A stretch of 62,292 nt of DNA from contig NZ_JAGDXM010000030.1 of the NCBI RefSeq assembly GCF_023256435.1, positions 1 through 62,292 on the forward strand, written 5' to 3'. Positions 35,837-45,715 of this stretch are shown one piece after another. The stretch is from Thermoplasma sp. (lineage in GTDB: Archaea > Thermoplasmatota > Thermoplasmata > Thermoplasmatales > Thermoplasmataceae). The position numbers and the translations under genes were made by a program. Every line of letters starts with the position of its first letter. Position 1 is the stretch's first letter. The notes beneath the pieces were generated by a model, which did no database searches, was not told the origin of the DNA, and saw nothing but the letters and a program-made list of their open reading frames with translations.

Positions 35837-36166
35837 TTACTTCAGAAGATCAGATATGAGCAGTTTATCCATGAGCGAAGCCTTTATCCTTATCTGCTTA
35901 GTCAGGTAGGCTGTAAGCGGATCTATCTCCTTGGCCAGTATCTTATTGAATACATCCGATGAAACCATCACATTGATGTCAGCCTCTATCTTTCCCTCCT
36001 CAACATCGCTGAGATGCGAGTCTTTGAGATAGAAGTGATAGTTATCCTTGCCATCGAACTCCAGGTTTATACTCCTGCTCAGGGATTTGAGTTTTTCCCT
36101 GTATTTTGGGTCGTTCTCAAACTTCTTATTGACTTTGACCACTAGCTGCTGTAGCGTATCCTTCAT
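35837..36166 (-). CDS. SCP2-domain (sterol carrier protein 2-like) protein
   Basis: A 109-residue protein with the SCP2 fold pattern: [17 protein letters not shown], then [20 protein letters not shown] (the family's hydrophobic tunnel strand and helix), then [19 protein letters not shown]. Such domains bind lipids or acyl-CoA. In an archaeon the ligand is uncertain. The frame overlaps the 3' end of pyrG by 41 nt in a different frame, with no later methionine suitable as a start, so it is likely translated from the same mRNA. Confidence 0.8.
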   Translation of the reverse strand: MKDTLQQLVVKVNKKFENDPKYREKLKSLSRSINLEFDGKDNYHFYLKDSHLSDVEEGKIEADINVMVSSDVFNKILAKEIDPLTAYLTKQIRIKASLMDKLLISDLLK

Positions 36167-37763
36167 GTTTTTCCCTGATCCTTCTCTGCTTATAAATCAA
36201 CGCCTGTTCCACTAGATGTAGATGAACCTTTGATGGATCAAGCGGTCTTGATTTGAATTCGCTGTGGTACTGGGTGGCTATGAAGCTATCATCCCCGTTT
36301 TTCTCCAGTATCTCCATCCTTATGCCCTCATCGTCCGTCGCCGAGAACCGGAAACCGGCCTTTTCGATCATGTCTATATAATCTGGATTGACCTCGTACC
36401 TGTGCCTATGCCTCTCGTATATGATGTCTGTCCCATATATCCTGTGCGCAAGAGTACCCTTCTTTATTATGACCTTCTTTGATCCAAGGCGCATTGTACC
36501 TCCTAGATCCTTGATGCCCTTCTGTTCTGGCAGTATGTCCACAACAGGGTATTTTGTCTTCTCATCAAATTCTGTGCTGTTGGCGCCTTCAAGACCAAGA
36601 ACGTATCTTGCCACGGCGATCACAGCCACCTGGAAACCAAGGCATATGCCTAGGAACGGAATACCATTATCCAAAGCGTACTTTGTGGCCGCTATCTTCC
36701 CCTCCACTCCCCTGTATCCGAACCCTCCAGGTATCAGAATGGCATCCGCTTCAGCCAGAACGCTCTGATCGTACCTGACTGTTTCGGAGTCGATCCACAT
36801 TATGTCAACTGCAATGCCTGTATTGCCTGTCACATGCGAGAAAGCTTCCTTGTGGCTAATATATGCATCATGCAGATCCACATACTTGCCGACTATGGCT
36901 ATTTTGACCCTTTCCCTCGGGTTCTTTATATTCTCCGTGTATTCCGACCAAGAGTCCCTGTAATTTATATCCATGTTCAGGAGCTTCGACAGCCTCGTTA
37001 TCAGGCCTTCCTTCACCATGATCTGCGGCAGGAGATATACGTTTTCCACATCGCTCACGCTTATAATGCCCTCAACAGGCACATCTGTGAAAAGCGATAT
37101 CCTAGCCTTTGTTTCATCGGTCAGCCTCCTCTTTGATCTTGCAAATATTATATCTGGCTGGATGCCTATCTCCCTCAGCGATTTAACACTGTGCTGGGTT
37201 GGCTTTGTCTTCTGCTCCATGGTCGGGCCTATCTCAGGAACGAGCGTAACATGGGCGAAGACAACATTCGATTCCTCGCGCTTGAGCTGTCTCAGAGCCT
37301 CAAGAAAAGGCATTGATTCTATATCACCAACAGTGCCGCCAACTTCTATGAGAACTATGTCAGCACCGCTGGATTTCGCCACGTCCCTTATCCTCCGTTT
37401 TATTTCATCAGTTATGTGCGGTATGATCTGTACGGTCTTCCCCAGGTAGTCCCCATGCCTTTCCTTCTGTATGACCTCAAGGTAAACCTTGCCCGTTGTT
37501 ATGTTGTTGTTCTTCGTGAGGTTGATGTTCATGAAACGCTCGTAATTGCCCAGATCGAGATCAACTTCACCCCCATCATCAAGAACAAAGACTTCACCAT
37601 GCTGGTAAGGATTCATCGTACCTGCATCATAATTTATGTATGGATCAATCTTAACTGCGGATACCTTTATACCAGAATCCTTCAAGATATGACCGATGCT
37701 GGAAGTAATTGTACCTTTTCCCAGACCAGATATAACTCCACCAGTCACAACTATGTACTGCAT
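36126..37763 (-). CDS. pyrG: CTP synthase
   Basis: Makes CTP from UTP, ATP and glutamine. The 545 residues split into an amidoligase domain starting [20 protein letters not shown] with [20 protein letters not shown], and a class I glutaminase domain from about residue 290 ([11 protein letters not shown], the nucleophile in FLGICLGFQ, and [10 protein letters not shown]). No part is missing. It is followed by, and overlaps, the SCP2 gene. Confidence 0.97.
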   Translation of the reverse strand: MQYIVVTGGVISGLGKGTITSSIGHILKDSGIKVSAVKIDPYINYDAGTMNPYQHGEVFVLDDGGEVDLDLGNYERFMNINLTKNNNITTGKVYLEVIQKERHGDYLGKTVQIIPHITDEIKRRIRDVAKSSGADIVLIEVGGTVGDIESMPFLEALRQLKREESNVVFAHVTLVPEIGPTMEQKTKPTQHSVKSLREIGIQPDIIFARSKRRLTDETKARISLFTDVPVEGIISVSDVENVYLLPQIMVKEGLITRLSKLLNMDINYRDSWSEYTENIKNPRERVKIAIVGKYVDLHDAYISHKEAFSHVTGNTGIAVDIMWIDSETVRYDQSVLAEADAILIPGGFGYRGVEGKIAATKYALDNGIPFLGICLGFQVAVIAVARYVLGLEGANSTEFDEKTKYPVVDILPEQKGIKDLGGTMRLGSKKVIIKKGTLAHRIYGTDIIYERHRHRYEVNPDYIDMIEKAGFRFSATDDEGIRMEILEKNGDDSFIATQYHSEFKSRPLDPSKVHLHLVEQALIYKQRRIREKHEGYATAASGQSQ

Positions 37764-37884
37764 TATAGATAAACACAGACTCGTTAATTAAATTTTTCAA
37801 TCTACTCCAAAAGCAGTATATTCAGCGTTTTTTCACATCTGATGATGGCCATACCGCATCTTCATGATCTTAATTATATTGTTC

Positions 37885-37964
37885 AAATAGATGTAGATAG
37901 ATCTGTGATTCGCATCTATTTTTTATAAATTGTTATAGATATAAATTGATTATCATGTGATAAT
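37885..37964 (+). promoter_or_regulatory. Inverted repeats upstream of the formate dehydrogenase operon
   Basis: AAATAGATG (37885-37893) and CATCTATTT (37913-37921) form a perfect 9-bp inverted repeat followed by a T-rich stretch. ATTATCATGTGATAAT (37949-37964) is a 16-bp palindrome with 7-bp arms. The likely TATA box is TTTATTTA at about 38004-38011, 26 nt before the ATG at 38037. Both repeats lie upstream of it, where activators or repressors could bind. Confidence 0.5.
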
Positions 37965-38036
37965 AACTACGCATAATATTGAATTTGCCGAGATTGTATG
38001 GCAAATTTATTTAAGACGAGATGGAATATTATAATC

Positions 38037-40046
38037 ATGACTCTAACAATCTGTCCTTACTGCGGGACAGGATGTCAGATAGAGGTCGATTATTCAGGGG
38101 ATCATTATACTGTGCATGGTTATACAAGATCCGTTGTGAATGAGGGAAAGCTATGCATCAAGGGATATCAGGGGCTTTCCTATGCAGGGTCACGCGACAG
38201 GATAACCTCTCCCATGATCAGGAGAGGGGATGTATGGACAGAGGTGAGCTGGGACGAAGCATTGGATTACGTAGCTAGGAGGCTCACCGAGATCAGGGAT
38301 AAATATGGTCCGGATTCCATAGCGTTTCAGGCCTCAGCAAAGTGTACGAATGAGGAGAACTATCTGATCCAGAAGATAGCGCGCATGATGGGGACAAACA
38401 ACGTGGATCACTGCGCAAGAAGCTGCCACAGTTCAACCGTAGCAGGCCTCATACGTACGCTTGGGACAGCCGCGGCGACAGGTTCCATAAGGAGCCTGAA
38501 GTCCACCGAAACCTTCTTTGTTATAGGATCAAACACAACGGAGCAGCATCCGATAATAGGCACAACGATAATAAGGCAGAAAAAGGCTGGCAAGAAGCTG
38601 ATCGTCGCCGATCCAAGGAGAACGAAGCTTGCCTCCATAGCGGATGTTTTTCTCCAGTTCAGGCCAGGATCCGACGTGGCGCTCCTGAACTCCATGATGT
38701 TTGTCATACTCAAGAAGAATCTCATCGATTCCGAGTTCATCAGAACAAGGACGACCGATTTTGATGTCTTTGCTGCCGAGATTGAGAAGTACCCGCCTGA
38801 GGTAACCGAACAGATCACCGGTGTATCCCCAGATCTTGTGGAGAAAGCAGCAGAACTTTATGCGGGGAATAGGCCATCGGCAATACTCTATGGTATGGGC
38901 ATAACTCAGCATATACATGGTACTGAAAATGTCATGAGCGTCTCAAATCTGGCTCTTATGACCGGAAACATAGGTCGATACGGGTCAGGCATCTTTCCAC
39001 TCAGAGGCCAGAACAATGTCCAGGGATCAAGCGATATGGGTGCTCTTTCGGAATTTTACCCAGGATACATTCCAGCAGATTCGGATGGCGTTGAAAGGTT
39101 TGAAAAGATATGGGATGCCAAACTCCCAAAAAATATCGGTCTCATGCTTTCAGAGATGTTCGATGCGGCCATAGATGGAAGGGTTAAGGCGATATACCTC
39201 ATGGGCGAAAACCCAGTGATAACAGAAGCAAATTTGTCTGATGTTGAAAAGGGCTTAACAAACTTGGATCTGTTTGTCGTTCAGGATATATTCATGACGG
39301 AAACGGCAAAATTTGCACATGTCATCCTTCCGGCATCTTCGGCACTTGAAAAAGATGGCACGTTCACAAACACTGAACGGAGGATTCAGAGGGTGGTTGC
39401 TGTGAAGGATCCGCCGGGAGACGCAAAACCAGACTGGTGGATACTGAGCCAGCTCTATTCAAGGCTATTCCATCGTGAGGCATACAGGTCTCCGGAGGAA
39501 ATATTCAACGAAATCAGGGTGGCAATTCCAAACTACTCTGGAGCAAAATACGAAAACCTTTATCCTGACGGAAAGCAGTGGCCGATAAACGATCAGCATC
39601 CAGAAGGGACTGAAATACTGCATGTGGACAGGTTCACGAGAGGACTGGGCAGATTCATGGCAATCCCGTACAAGCCGCCATCTGAAACACCTGACGATCA
39701 GTATCCATTCATCCTCACCACTGGAAGGAATTATTACCACTGGCATTCAGGCACCATGACGAGACGCAGTGATATACTGGAAAGGGAATCTCCAAATCCG
39801 TATGTGGAGATAAGCGTCAATGACGCAAAGAAGCTGTCTATAAGGAACGGACAGATTATAACGGTGGAATCGAGGCACGGATCCATAAGGCTGCCTGCCA
39901 TGGTGACCTCCAAAATACCGGACGGAATAGTGTTTGTACCATTCCATTTCAAGGAGGCCAGGGTAAATCTACTGGTGGGAGAAAACCTGGATCCATATTC
40001 TAAGATACCGGAATTCAAGGTAGTTGCGGTCAGGGTGATCGCATGA
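38037..40046 (+). CDS. Formate dehydrogenase-like molybdopterin oxidoreductase, catalytic subunit
   Basis: A 669-residue molybdo/tungsto-bis-MGD enzyme. The N-terminal CPYCGTGCQIEV with GKLCIKGYQG binds a [4Fe-4S] cluster. The active-site block CARSCHSSTVAGL carries cysteine where E. coli FDH-H has selenocysteine. IGSNTTEQHPI, LRGQNNVQGSSDMG and LTTGRNYYHWHSGTMT complete the cofactor site. Formate oxidation is most likely, but the related oxidoreductases cannot be excluded. The start at 38037 fits the promoter. An ATG at 37998 overlaps the TATA region. Its 3' end overlaps the next gene by ATGA. Confidence 0.88.
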   Translation: MTLTICPYCGTGCQIEVDYSGDHYTVHGYTRSVVNEGKLCIKGYQGLSYAGSRDRITSPMIRRGDVWTEVSWDEALDYVARRLTEIRDKYGPDSIAFQASAKCTNEENYLIQKIARMMGTNNVDHCARSCHSSTVAGLIRTLGTAAATGSIRSLKSTETFFVIGSNTTEQHPIIGTTIIRQKKAGKKLIVADPRRTKLASIADVFLQFRPGSDVALLNSMMFVILKKNLIDSEFIRTRTTDFDVFAAEIEKYPPEVTEQITGVSPDLVEKAAELYAGNRPSAILYGMGITQHIHGTENVMSVSNLALMTGNIGRYGSGIFPLRGQNNVQGSSDMGALSEFYPGYIPADSDGVERFEKIWDAKLPKNIGLMLSEMFDAAIDGRVKAIYLMGENPVITEANLSDVEKGLTNLDLFVVQDIFMTETAKFAHVILPASSALEKDGTFTNTERRIQRVVAVKDPPGDAKPDWWILSQLYSRLFHREAYRSPEEIFNEIRVAIPNYSGAKYENLYPDGKQWPINDQHPEGTEILHVDRFTRGLGRFMAIPYKPPSETPDDQYPFILTTGRNYYHWHSGTMTRRSDILERESPNPYVEISVNDAKKLSIRNGQIITVESRHGSIRLPAMVTSKIPDGIVFVPFHFKEARVNLLVGENLDPYSKIPEFKVVAVRVIA

Positions 40047-40963
40047 TATACGAGCTCACCGAAGAGGATATGGAGAGACTGCTTCAAAAAATAGCGGAGG
40101 AATACGATGTATTTGGATCAAAGGAAGAACTTGGCGAGGTAGTATTTTCTAAGATATCATCTTTCAGCGAGGTATCAGAGAAAAAGAGCAGCTATTCGCC
40201 GAAGGACTTTCTGATAAAGAGATCGGAGAATATACTTGAAATTCCGAGGGCAGAAAAAAAGGCTGTAATCGGTGTGAAGAGCTGCGATCTGCGCGGGTTT
40301 TACCTGATGGATCTGCAGATACTGAACAAGGATCCTTTTTATACGGTGAGGAGGCAGAATACGCTGTTCATCAACTTTGTATGCACAGAGATGTGCCCTG
40401 GCGGCTTCTGCACATCATTTGGTGGGCCGGTGCTGGATGACTACGATATACAGGTACTCCACATAGGCCAATCATACTTTGTTGAGGCAGATCCGCGATA
40501 CGAAAGATATCTTGCAGGTTTCAGGCCAGCTTCAGATCAGGACGTCTTTGTAAAGCACTCCAAAGAATTCAACAGGAAGTACGGAAAGATTGAACTGAAC
40601 GGCATTGAGAAAAGGATGAAGTGGTCTTCAAAGCTCTGGACGGAGTTTGCGAATTACTGCATATCCTGTGGTGCATGCAACTACTCATGCCCCACTTGCT
40701 ACTGCATCGATGTCTATGACGATGAAACCGGCAGGAAGAAGGAGTGGGATTCATGCATTCTGGAAGGGTTCACGAAGACCGCCGCAGGAAATGTTAGGCC
40801 GGATCTATCAGATCGGCTCAGGCAGAGGTTCTATCATAAGTTCAAATATTACAAACTTTCCAAGGGCGAGTATCTTTGCACCGGCTGCAATAGATGTGTT
40901 GACGACTGTCCTGTGGACATAGATATAAAGGAGGTGATAACGCATGATTACGATAAAGAATGA
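40043..40963 (+). CDS. Sulfhydrogenase beta-like iron-sulfur electron-transfer subunit
   Basis: A 306-residue protein of the HydB/AsrA-type family. VIGVKSCDLRGFYLMDLQIL marks the N-terminal domain. Two C-terminal [4Fe-4S] ferredoxin motifs are seen, CISCGACNYSCPTC and CTGCNRCVDDCPVDI. In sulfhydrogenases it relays electrons between the hydrogenase and the flavin subunit. Here the neighbours suggest it links the formate dehydrogenase-like subunit to the NAD(P)-binding gamma subunit. It overlaps both neighbours (4 nt and 20 nt). Confidence 0.88.
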   Translation: MIYELTEEDMERLLQKIAEEYDVFGSKEELGEVVFSKISSFSEVSEKKSSYSPKDFLIKRSENILEIPRAEKKAVIGVKSCDLRGFYLMDLQILNKDPFYTVRRQNTLFINFVCTEMCPGGFCTSFGGPVLDDYDIQVLHIGQSYFVEADPRYERYLAGFRPASDQDVFVKHSKEFNRKYGKIELNGIEKRMKWSSKLWTEFANYCISCGACNYSCPTCYCIDVYDDETGRKKEWDSCILEGFTKTAAGNVRPDLSDRLRQRFYHKFKYYKLSKGEYLCTGCNRCVDDCPVDIDIKEVITHDYDKE

Positions 40964-41735
40964 ATATCTGCCGGAAAAGATGAAACCGATAAGGTTCAGA
41001 ATGGAGACGGATGACACATACACAATAGTGTTCTCGAAGAGAACCATGTCCCATGCTGGGCAGTTCTACATGCTGTCTGTTGATGGTGTCGGTGAATCAC
41101 CCATATCGGTTGCATCTGGCTTCGGAAATCCACTCACATTCTCAATCAAAGCGGTAGGATCCGTAACGAAATATATAATGGATCATCGGGACTCTGCGAT
41201 AGGCTTGAGAGGGCCATATGGAAATACGTGGCCCTGGAAGGGCGCTGATCATATCGTTGCCATTGCGGGTGGCATAGGAATTCCACCCATAAAGGCGCTG
41301 ATTGAAGATATGGAATCCGAGGGTAATCTGAGCGATCTCACGGTTCTCTATGGAGCTAGATCACCAAAGGATATAGTCTACAAGAATGAAATAGAGGCGT
41401 GGAAAAAGGAACTTGATTTCAGAATAACCGTTGATAACGGAGATCCATCCTGGAAGGGCAAAGTCGGAGTGGTTACGACACTCATACCTGGAGTAGAGCG
41501 GTTCAAAAATGGATCGGCATTTGTGATAGGTCCGCCAATAATGATGAAGTTCTCTGTCCAGGAGCTGATCAAACACGGGTTTAGTCCAGAAAACATATAC
41601 CTGTCCCTTGAACGTAGGATGGAATGCGGAATTGGAGTTTGTGGGCACTGCAATATAGGGCAGTGGTATGTGTGCGAATCAGGGCCTATATTCAGGTATT
41701 CGGATGTTATGAACGAACCGGAGGTTTTTCTTTGA
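40944..41735 (+). CDS. Sulfhydrogenase gamma-like FAD/NAD(P)-binding reductase subunit
   Basis: A 263-residue ferredoxin-NADP-reductase-fold protein. The FAD-binding part includes SPISVASG and LRGPYGNTWP, the nucleotide-binding part IAGGIGIPPIKAL, and the C-terminal [2Fe-2S] site MECGIGVCGHCNIG with a fourth cysteine in YVCESGP. It should exchange electrons with NAD(P)H. A perfect ribosome site, AAAGGAGGTGAT (40927-40938), precedes the ATG inside the end of the beta gene. It is the third gene of the operon. Confidence 0.9.
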   Translation: MITIKNEYLPEKMKPIRFRMETDDTYTIVFSKRTMSHAGQFYMLSVDGVGESPISVASGFGNPLTFSIKAVGSVTKYIMDHRDSAIGLRGPYGNTWPWKGADHIVAIAGGIGIPPIKALIEDMESEGNLSDLTVLYGARSPKDIVYKNEIEAWKKELDFRITVDNGDPSWKGKVGVVTTLIPGVERFKNGSAFVIGPPIMMKFSVQELIKHGFSPENIYLSLERRMECGIGVCGHCNIGQWYVCESGPIFRYSDVMNEPEVFL

Positions 41736-41892
41736 ATATCCATGAATTTTCCTGCCGTTAAGGAAAAATAGCCATATACGAAGCCCATTGCGTGATAAAA
41801 ATAGAAAGTATGCGAATATATATCTATATATTATATTTAGATGACACTTAACTATATCTTAGGAATATCTCAGTTGATCTGAGGAAACAGAG

Positions 41893-43323
41893 ATGGCGCA
41901 AGGGCTATTGCAGCAGCTTGACAATTCAAATGTTGGTAAATTTCATCTCAAGGCTTGGATCATCTCTGGAATGGGATTTTTCACCGATGCCTATGATCTT
42001 TTCATCATAGGTACTGTTGTTACTCTTCTTCCGCTTGCAGGCTGGAGCCACCTGACCACAGCCTACGTGTCCCTCATATCTTCGGTTTCACTTCTGGCTT
42101 CGGTTATCGGTGCTTTCACCTTCGGCAGGCTTCTGGATGCTCTGGGGCGCAGCAGAGTTTATGGTTTTGAACTTATGCTGCTAATCATCGGTGCAGTAGG
42201 CAGCGCGTTTCTCGTTCCGGTGAATGGCGTCATTTATCTGCTGATCTGGAGGTTCATACTGGGTCTTGGAATAGGCGGTGATTATGCCGGCAGTTCGACT
42301 ATAATGGCTGAGTTCTCAAATGCAAAGAACAGGGGGCAGCTTATAGGCATGGTCTTTTCCATGCAGGGCTTTGGCCTTGTTTTTGGGCCGATAATGGCTC
42401 TGTTGATGATAAGATACATACCGGATATGGATCTTGTCTGGAGACTGCTACTCATGATCGGAGCAATACCTGCAGCCATAGTGCTCTATGGAAGAAGAAC
42501 CATAGGCGAAACCCCAAGATACTCAATAAATGTTTCTGGCGACGTATCCTCTGCAAAGAAGGTCATTGAGAGGATCTCCGGAAATTCAAGAATAACCACC
42601 GCACCTGATGAGGCAATTACGGAAAAGATAAGCTGGAAAGAAATGTTCACGGAGCGCCAGTTCCTGATGACGCTGATAGGAACCGCAGGCGCATGGTTTG
42701 CTCTTGACTGGGCTTTTTATGGGAACTCAATAATGAGCCACCAGATGCTTTCAGCCATCGTGCCAGCATACATCGGTGGAGTTGCAAAGGTGCAGATCAC
42801 AACTTTATATTCGCTTATAATCTTCGCCGTTTCGGCGCTTCCTGGTTACTGGATTGCCACATTCACCGTAGACAGAATAGGCAGAAAACCACTGCAGATA
42901 CTGGGATTCTTAATGATGGCCATATCATATCTCGTTCTGGGATTGCTCAAATTCATATACGCCGATTCTTACATAGTATGGTTCATGATAATATATGGAC
43001 TCAGCTACTTTTTCACAGAATTTGGTCCTAACGTTACCACATTCATCTACAGCCCTGAGATGTTCCCGACAGCATTGAGAGGCCTGGGATCAGGACTTTC
43101 TTCTGCAGGTGGAAAGCTGGGTGCATTCATAGGCACTGCCCTCAACGTTGTGATCTTTGCAGTGTTCGGTGAGAACAATCTGTTTCTGATCCTTGCGGGC
43201 ATATCACTACTTGGAGCATTGCTGACCTTATTTTTCCTGCCAGAAACATCTGGAAGGACTCTTGAGGACATATCCGGAGAGAGGGATTTTAAGAGATCCG
43301 TTGGAAGCGGATCAAGAAAATGA
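41893..43323 (+). CDS. MFS transporter, phosphate:H+ symporter (PHS)-like
   Basis: A 476-residue twelve-helix permease. MGFFTDAYDLFIIGTV in helix 1, LGLGIGGDYAGSSTIMAEFS and RGQLIGMVFSMQGFG match the PHS subfamily (Pho84-like). DRIGRKPLQILGF and PETSGRTLEDIS are general MFS sugar-porter-type marks. In acidophiles such proteins can carry phosphate or organic acids with protons, so a role with the upstream formate dehydrogenase-like genes is possible but unproven. A 157-nt gap with a TATATATTATATTTAG stretch suggests its own promoter. Confidence 0.85.
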   Translation: MAQGLLQQLDNSNVGKFHLKAWIISGMGFFTDAYDLFIIGTVVTLLPLAGWSHLTTAYVSLISSVSLLASVIGAFTFGRLLDALGRSRVYGFELMLLIIGAVGSAFLVPVNGVIYLLIWRFILGLGIGGDYAGSSTIMAEFSNAKNRGQLIGMVFSMQGFGLVFGPIMALLMIRYIPDMDLVWRLLLMIGAIPAAIVLYGRRTIGETPRYSINVSGDVSSAKKVIERISGNSRITTAPDEAITEKISWKEMFTERQFLMTLIGTAGAWFALDWAFYGNSIMSHQMLSAIVPAYIGGVAKVQITTLYSLIIFAVSALPGYWIATFTVDRIGRKPLQILGFLMMAISYLVLGLLKFIYADSYIVWFMIIYGLSYFFTEFGPNVTTFIYSPEMFPTALRGLGSGLSSAGGKLGAFIGTALNVVIFAVFGENNLFLILAGISLLGALLTLFFLPETSGRTLEDISGERDFKRSVGSGSRK

Positions 43324-43479
43324 TATGCAGGCACATTCATTTTCAGGTTTTCTTCTATCATTCATCTGTTTGCCTTCAAAATTCTTGGAAAGAATTTCAG
43401 CATTCCAAGAAAACGAGGATATCTGCATGACGAAAACATTATTAATCAAGTTTAAATATGCCCCACATCCTGTGATAAT

Positions 43480-43932
43480 ATGGTTAGTGTCAAATACGTT
43501 CCAAGCGATCTGTTGATCAATTACGTCTCTGAGAAGTTAAAGAACGAAAAGAAGATAGCAGAGCCAGACTGGTCCAAATATGTCAAGACCGGTATAAGCC
43601 GTGAAAAATCACCGGTTAACAGGGACTGGATCTATGTACGCGCTGCCGCAATGCTGAGAAAGCTTTACATAAATGGAAATCTGGGCATATCCAGAATGAG
43701 CAGCGAATACGGTGGCAAGGTAGACAGAGGATCGAAGAGATACCATGCGTCTCAGGGAAGCAGATCCATAGTGAGATATCTATTCCATGAACTGGAGAAG
43801 GCCGGTTATGTGCAGAAGACTCCGAAGGGCAGATCACTGTCTCCTGAGGGCATGTCCCTACTGGATAACGCAAGCAAGGACATAATAAAGCAGCTTGCAG
43901 AGAAAGATCCAGCGTTTCAGAAGTTCATCTGA
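43480..43932 (+). CDS. rps19e: 30S ribosomal protein S19e
   Basis: A 150-residue archaeal/eukaryal ribosomal protein with no bacterial counterpart. VKYVPSDLLINYVSEKLKNE, then DWIYVRAAAMLRKLYINGNL, YGGKVDRGSKRYHASQGSRS and LEKAGYVQKTPKGRSLSPEG follow the family throughout. It heads a translation gene cluster with pdcd5, L39e, L31e and aIF6, as in many archaea. Confidence 0.97.
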   Translation: MVSVKYVPSDLLINYVSEKLKNEKKIAEPDWSKYVKTGISREKSPVNRDWIYVRAAAMLRKLYINGNLGISRMSSEYGGKVDRGSKRYHASQGSRSIVRYLFHELEKAGYVQKTPKGRSLSPEGMSLLDNASKDIIKQLAEKDPAFQKFI

Positions 43933-44076
43933 AGCAGATGACTGGATCTGGCGCGTTGAGTACGCCAATGCCAGTGCAAAACACTTATAAGTCAAATGGA
44001 AATAAGTAACATAGTGGATATGATTGCTTGGTGGATATATCTTAGAGCGGTATATCCGCGATCTTGCTGATGAAAC

Positions 44077-44451
44077 ATGGCATCTCATCCGAAAGTGATG
44101 GATATGGATGATGACGAGGAACTTGAAAGAATAAGAAGACAGCAATTAGAGAGCATGCAAAGGCAGGCCATGCAGGAGCAGATGCGTGAGGAGCAGGAGA
44201 AGCAGAGAGAGGCAGAGAAGGCCAGGCGTCAGCAGATACTGAGACAGATACTCGATCCGTCTGCAAGGGAGCGTCTCAACAACGTGAGGCTTGTCAGACC
44301 CGATCTGGCCGATAATGTCGAAAATCAGCTCATACAGCTTGCCAGCATGGGAAGGATCAACCGCATGCTGACAGAAAGGGATATAATTGATATATTAAGT
44401 AAGCTTACCGAAAATAAGAGAGAACCAAGGATAGAGAGGAGAAGCAAATGA
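44077..44451 (+). CDS. PDCD5-like DNA-binding protein
   Basis: A 124-residue archaeal homologue of PDCD5/TFAR19. It has a long, highly charged N-terminal helix ([20 protein letters not shown] and onward) and the compact C-terminal bundle [20 protein letters not shown] then DIIDILSKL. It binds DNA or chaperonin-type partners in relatives. Later in-frame starts at 44098 and 44104 are possible. It overlaps rpl39e by ATGA, tying it to the ribosomal cluster. Confidence 0.92.
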   Translation: MASHPKVMDMDDDEELERIRRQQLESMQRQAMQEQMREEQEKQREAEKARRQQILRQILDPSARERLNNVRLVRPDLADNVENQLIQLASMGRINRMLTERDIIDILSKLTENKREPRIERRSK

Positions 44452-44603
44452 GCCGGAACAAGGAACTTGGAAGAAAGATACGATTGATGAAAAAGGTAAA
44501 GCAGAACAGAAGAGTTCCTGGTTGGGTCATGATGAAGACCGCCAGGAAAGTAACGCAGAATCCGCTGCGAAGAAACTGGAGACGCGGCAGTCTAAAGATA
44601 TGA
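44448..44603 (+). CDS. rpl39e: 50S ribosomal protein L39e
   Basis: A 51-residue very basic protein that lines the ribosome exit tunnel. It reads [20 protein letters not shown], then [15 protein letters not shown] and [11 protein letters not shown], the full family pattern. The start overlaps the pdcd5 stop by four bases, and the L31e gene begins 10 nt after its stop. Confidence 0.97.
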   Translation: MSRNKELGRKIRLMKKVKQNRRVPGWVMMKTARKVTQNPLRRNWRRGSLKI

Positions 44604-44613
44604 GGTGAATGAA

Positions 44614-44883
44614 ATGGCAGATGAAACAGTCACTCAGGAGGTCATAATTAACGTTCCACTTAGGGATGCCAAGGCCTCTTCAAGGAAGAGGAGAGCGGAT
44701 ACTGCTGTATCTGTACTTAGGAATTTTATTTCAAAAAAGATGAAGATCGATGAGTCGAAGATATGGATCGACCCGAAAGTAAGTGAAAAGATATGGGAAA
44801 GAGGAAGGGAGCATATCCCATCAAAGTTATCGGTGAAGGTAATAAAATTAGAAGAGGGAACCACCGAAATCATAATGCCTTGA
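44614..44883 (+). CDS. rpl31e: 50S ribosomal protein L31e
   Basis: An 89-residue archaeal/eukaryal ribosomal protein: [40 protein letters not shown] and [21 protein letters not shown] choose the ATG at 44614 because GAGGTGA (44602-44608) stands at the right distance. The GTG at 44605 is part of that ribosome site. Confidence 0.96.
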   Translation: MADETVTQEVIINVPLRDAKASSRKRRADTAVSVLRNFISKKMKIDESKIWIDPKVSEKIWERGREHIPSKLSVKVIKLEEGTTEIIMP

Positions 44884-44929
44884 TTCCGGTTCAATCATTT
44901 TTTGTATTCACAGTCTGCGGTGATGTGTT

Positions 44930-45580
44930 GTGATAAGGAAGACGTCAGTGCTTAGAAGTAACTTTATCGGTATATATGCCAAGGCTTGGGATGACGTTGC
45001 CTTCATCACAATGATGGCCGATGATAAGACTGTGGCCGATTTTCAGGAAGTATTGCAGGTAGACGTCAGGAAAATAAGCATAGATAACTCCAGCCTGATA
45101 GGAACGATGATGGTGATGAACTCAAACGGCCTCATCGTACCCTATGGCTCCGAGATAGCTGGCCTTGGAGATCTCGACGGCAGGAACGTGCTACAGTTGA
45201 AGGACAAGATAAACGCCATTGGAAACGACATAATAGCCAACGATCACGGCGCAATAATCCATAAAAATTTCAGCAACAGATCTAGGAAGGAGATAGAAGA
45301 CACGCTTGGCGTGGAAACAATAAGGACGACAATAGGAAATATCCTGACCGTTGGTTCAGCTGGTATACTCACCTCCAAGGGTATGCTCGTTAATCCGGAA
45401 ACCGATGAGGACGAACTTGAGTTTCTCAAGGACTTCTTCAAAGTGTCCGTAAAATCAGGAACAGCAAATTTCGGAAGCATCTATGTAGGCGCATCAATAG
45501 TGGCAAATTCGAAAGGAGTGCTTGTGGGGAAAGATACCACGCCGATAGAGATGGATAGGATTGACGACGTACTTTCATGA
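44930..45580 (+). CDS. eif6: Translation initiation factor aIF6
   Basis: Binds the 50S subunit and prevents early joining with 30S. The 216-residue product shows the fivefold pseudosymmetric IF6 pattern, with repeats such as [59 protein letters not shown] and [19 protein letters not shown]. It starts with GTG at 44930 (product [13 protein letters not shown]), preceded by GGTGATG. It closes the ribosomal cluster. Confidence 0.96.
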   Translation: MIRKTSVLRSNFIGIYAKAWDDVAFITMMADDKTVADFQEVLQVDVRKISIDNSSLIGTMMVMNSNGLIVPYGSEIAGLGDLDGRNVLQLKDKINAIGNDIIANDHGAIIHKNFSNRSRKEIEDTLGVETIRTTIGNILTVGSAGILTSKGMLVNPETDEDELEFLKDFFKVSVKSGTANFGSIYVGASIVANSKGVLVGKDTTPIEMDRIDDVLS

Positions 45581-45715
45581 ACGTATGCTGAATCTATCCA
45601 GATCCTTAGACAACCGCTGAATGGCAATTGGCTTAGATTTGAGGCAATAATATCTGGCAATGGAATATTTGAAATAACGTATCATCATCAAGATTCCGCT
45701 GTCTCTCGCCAGGAT

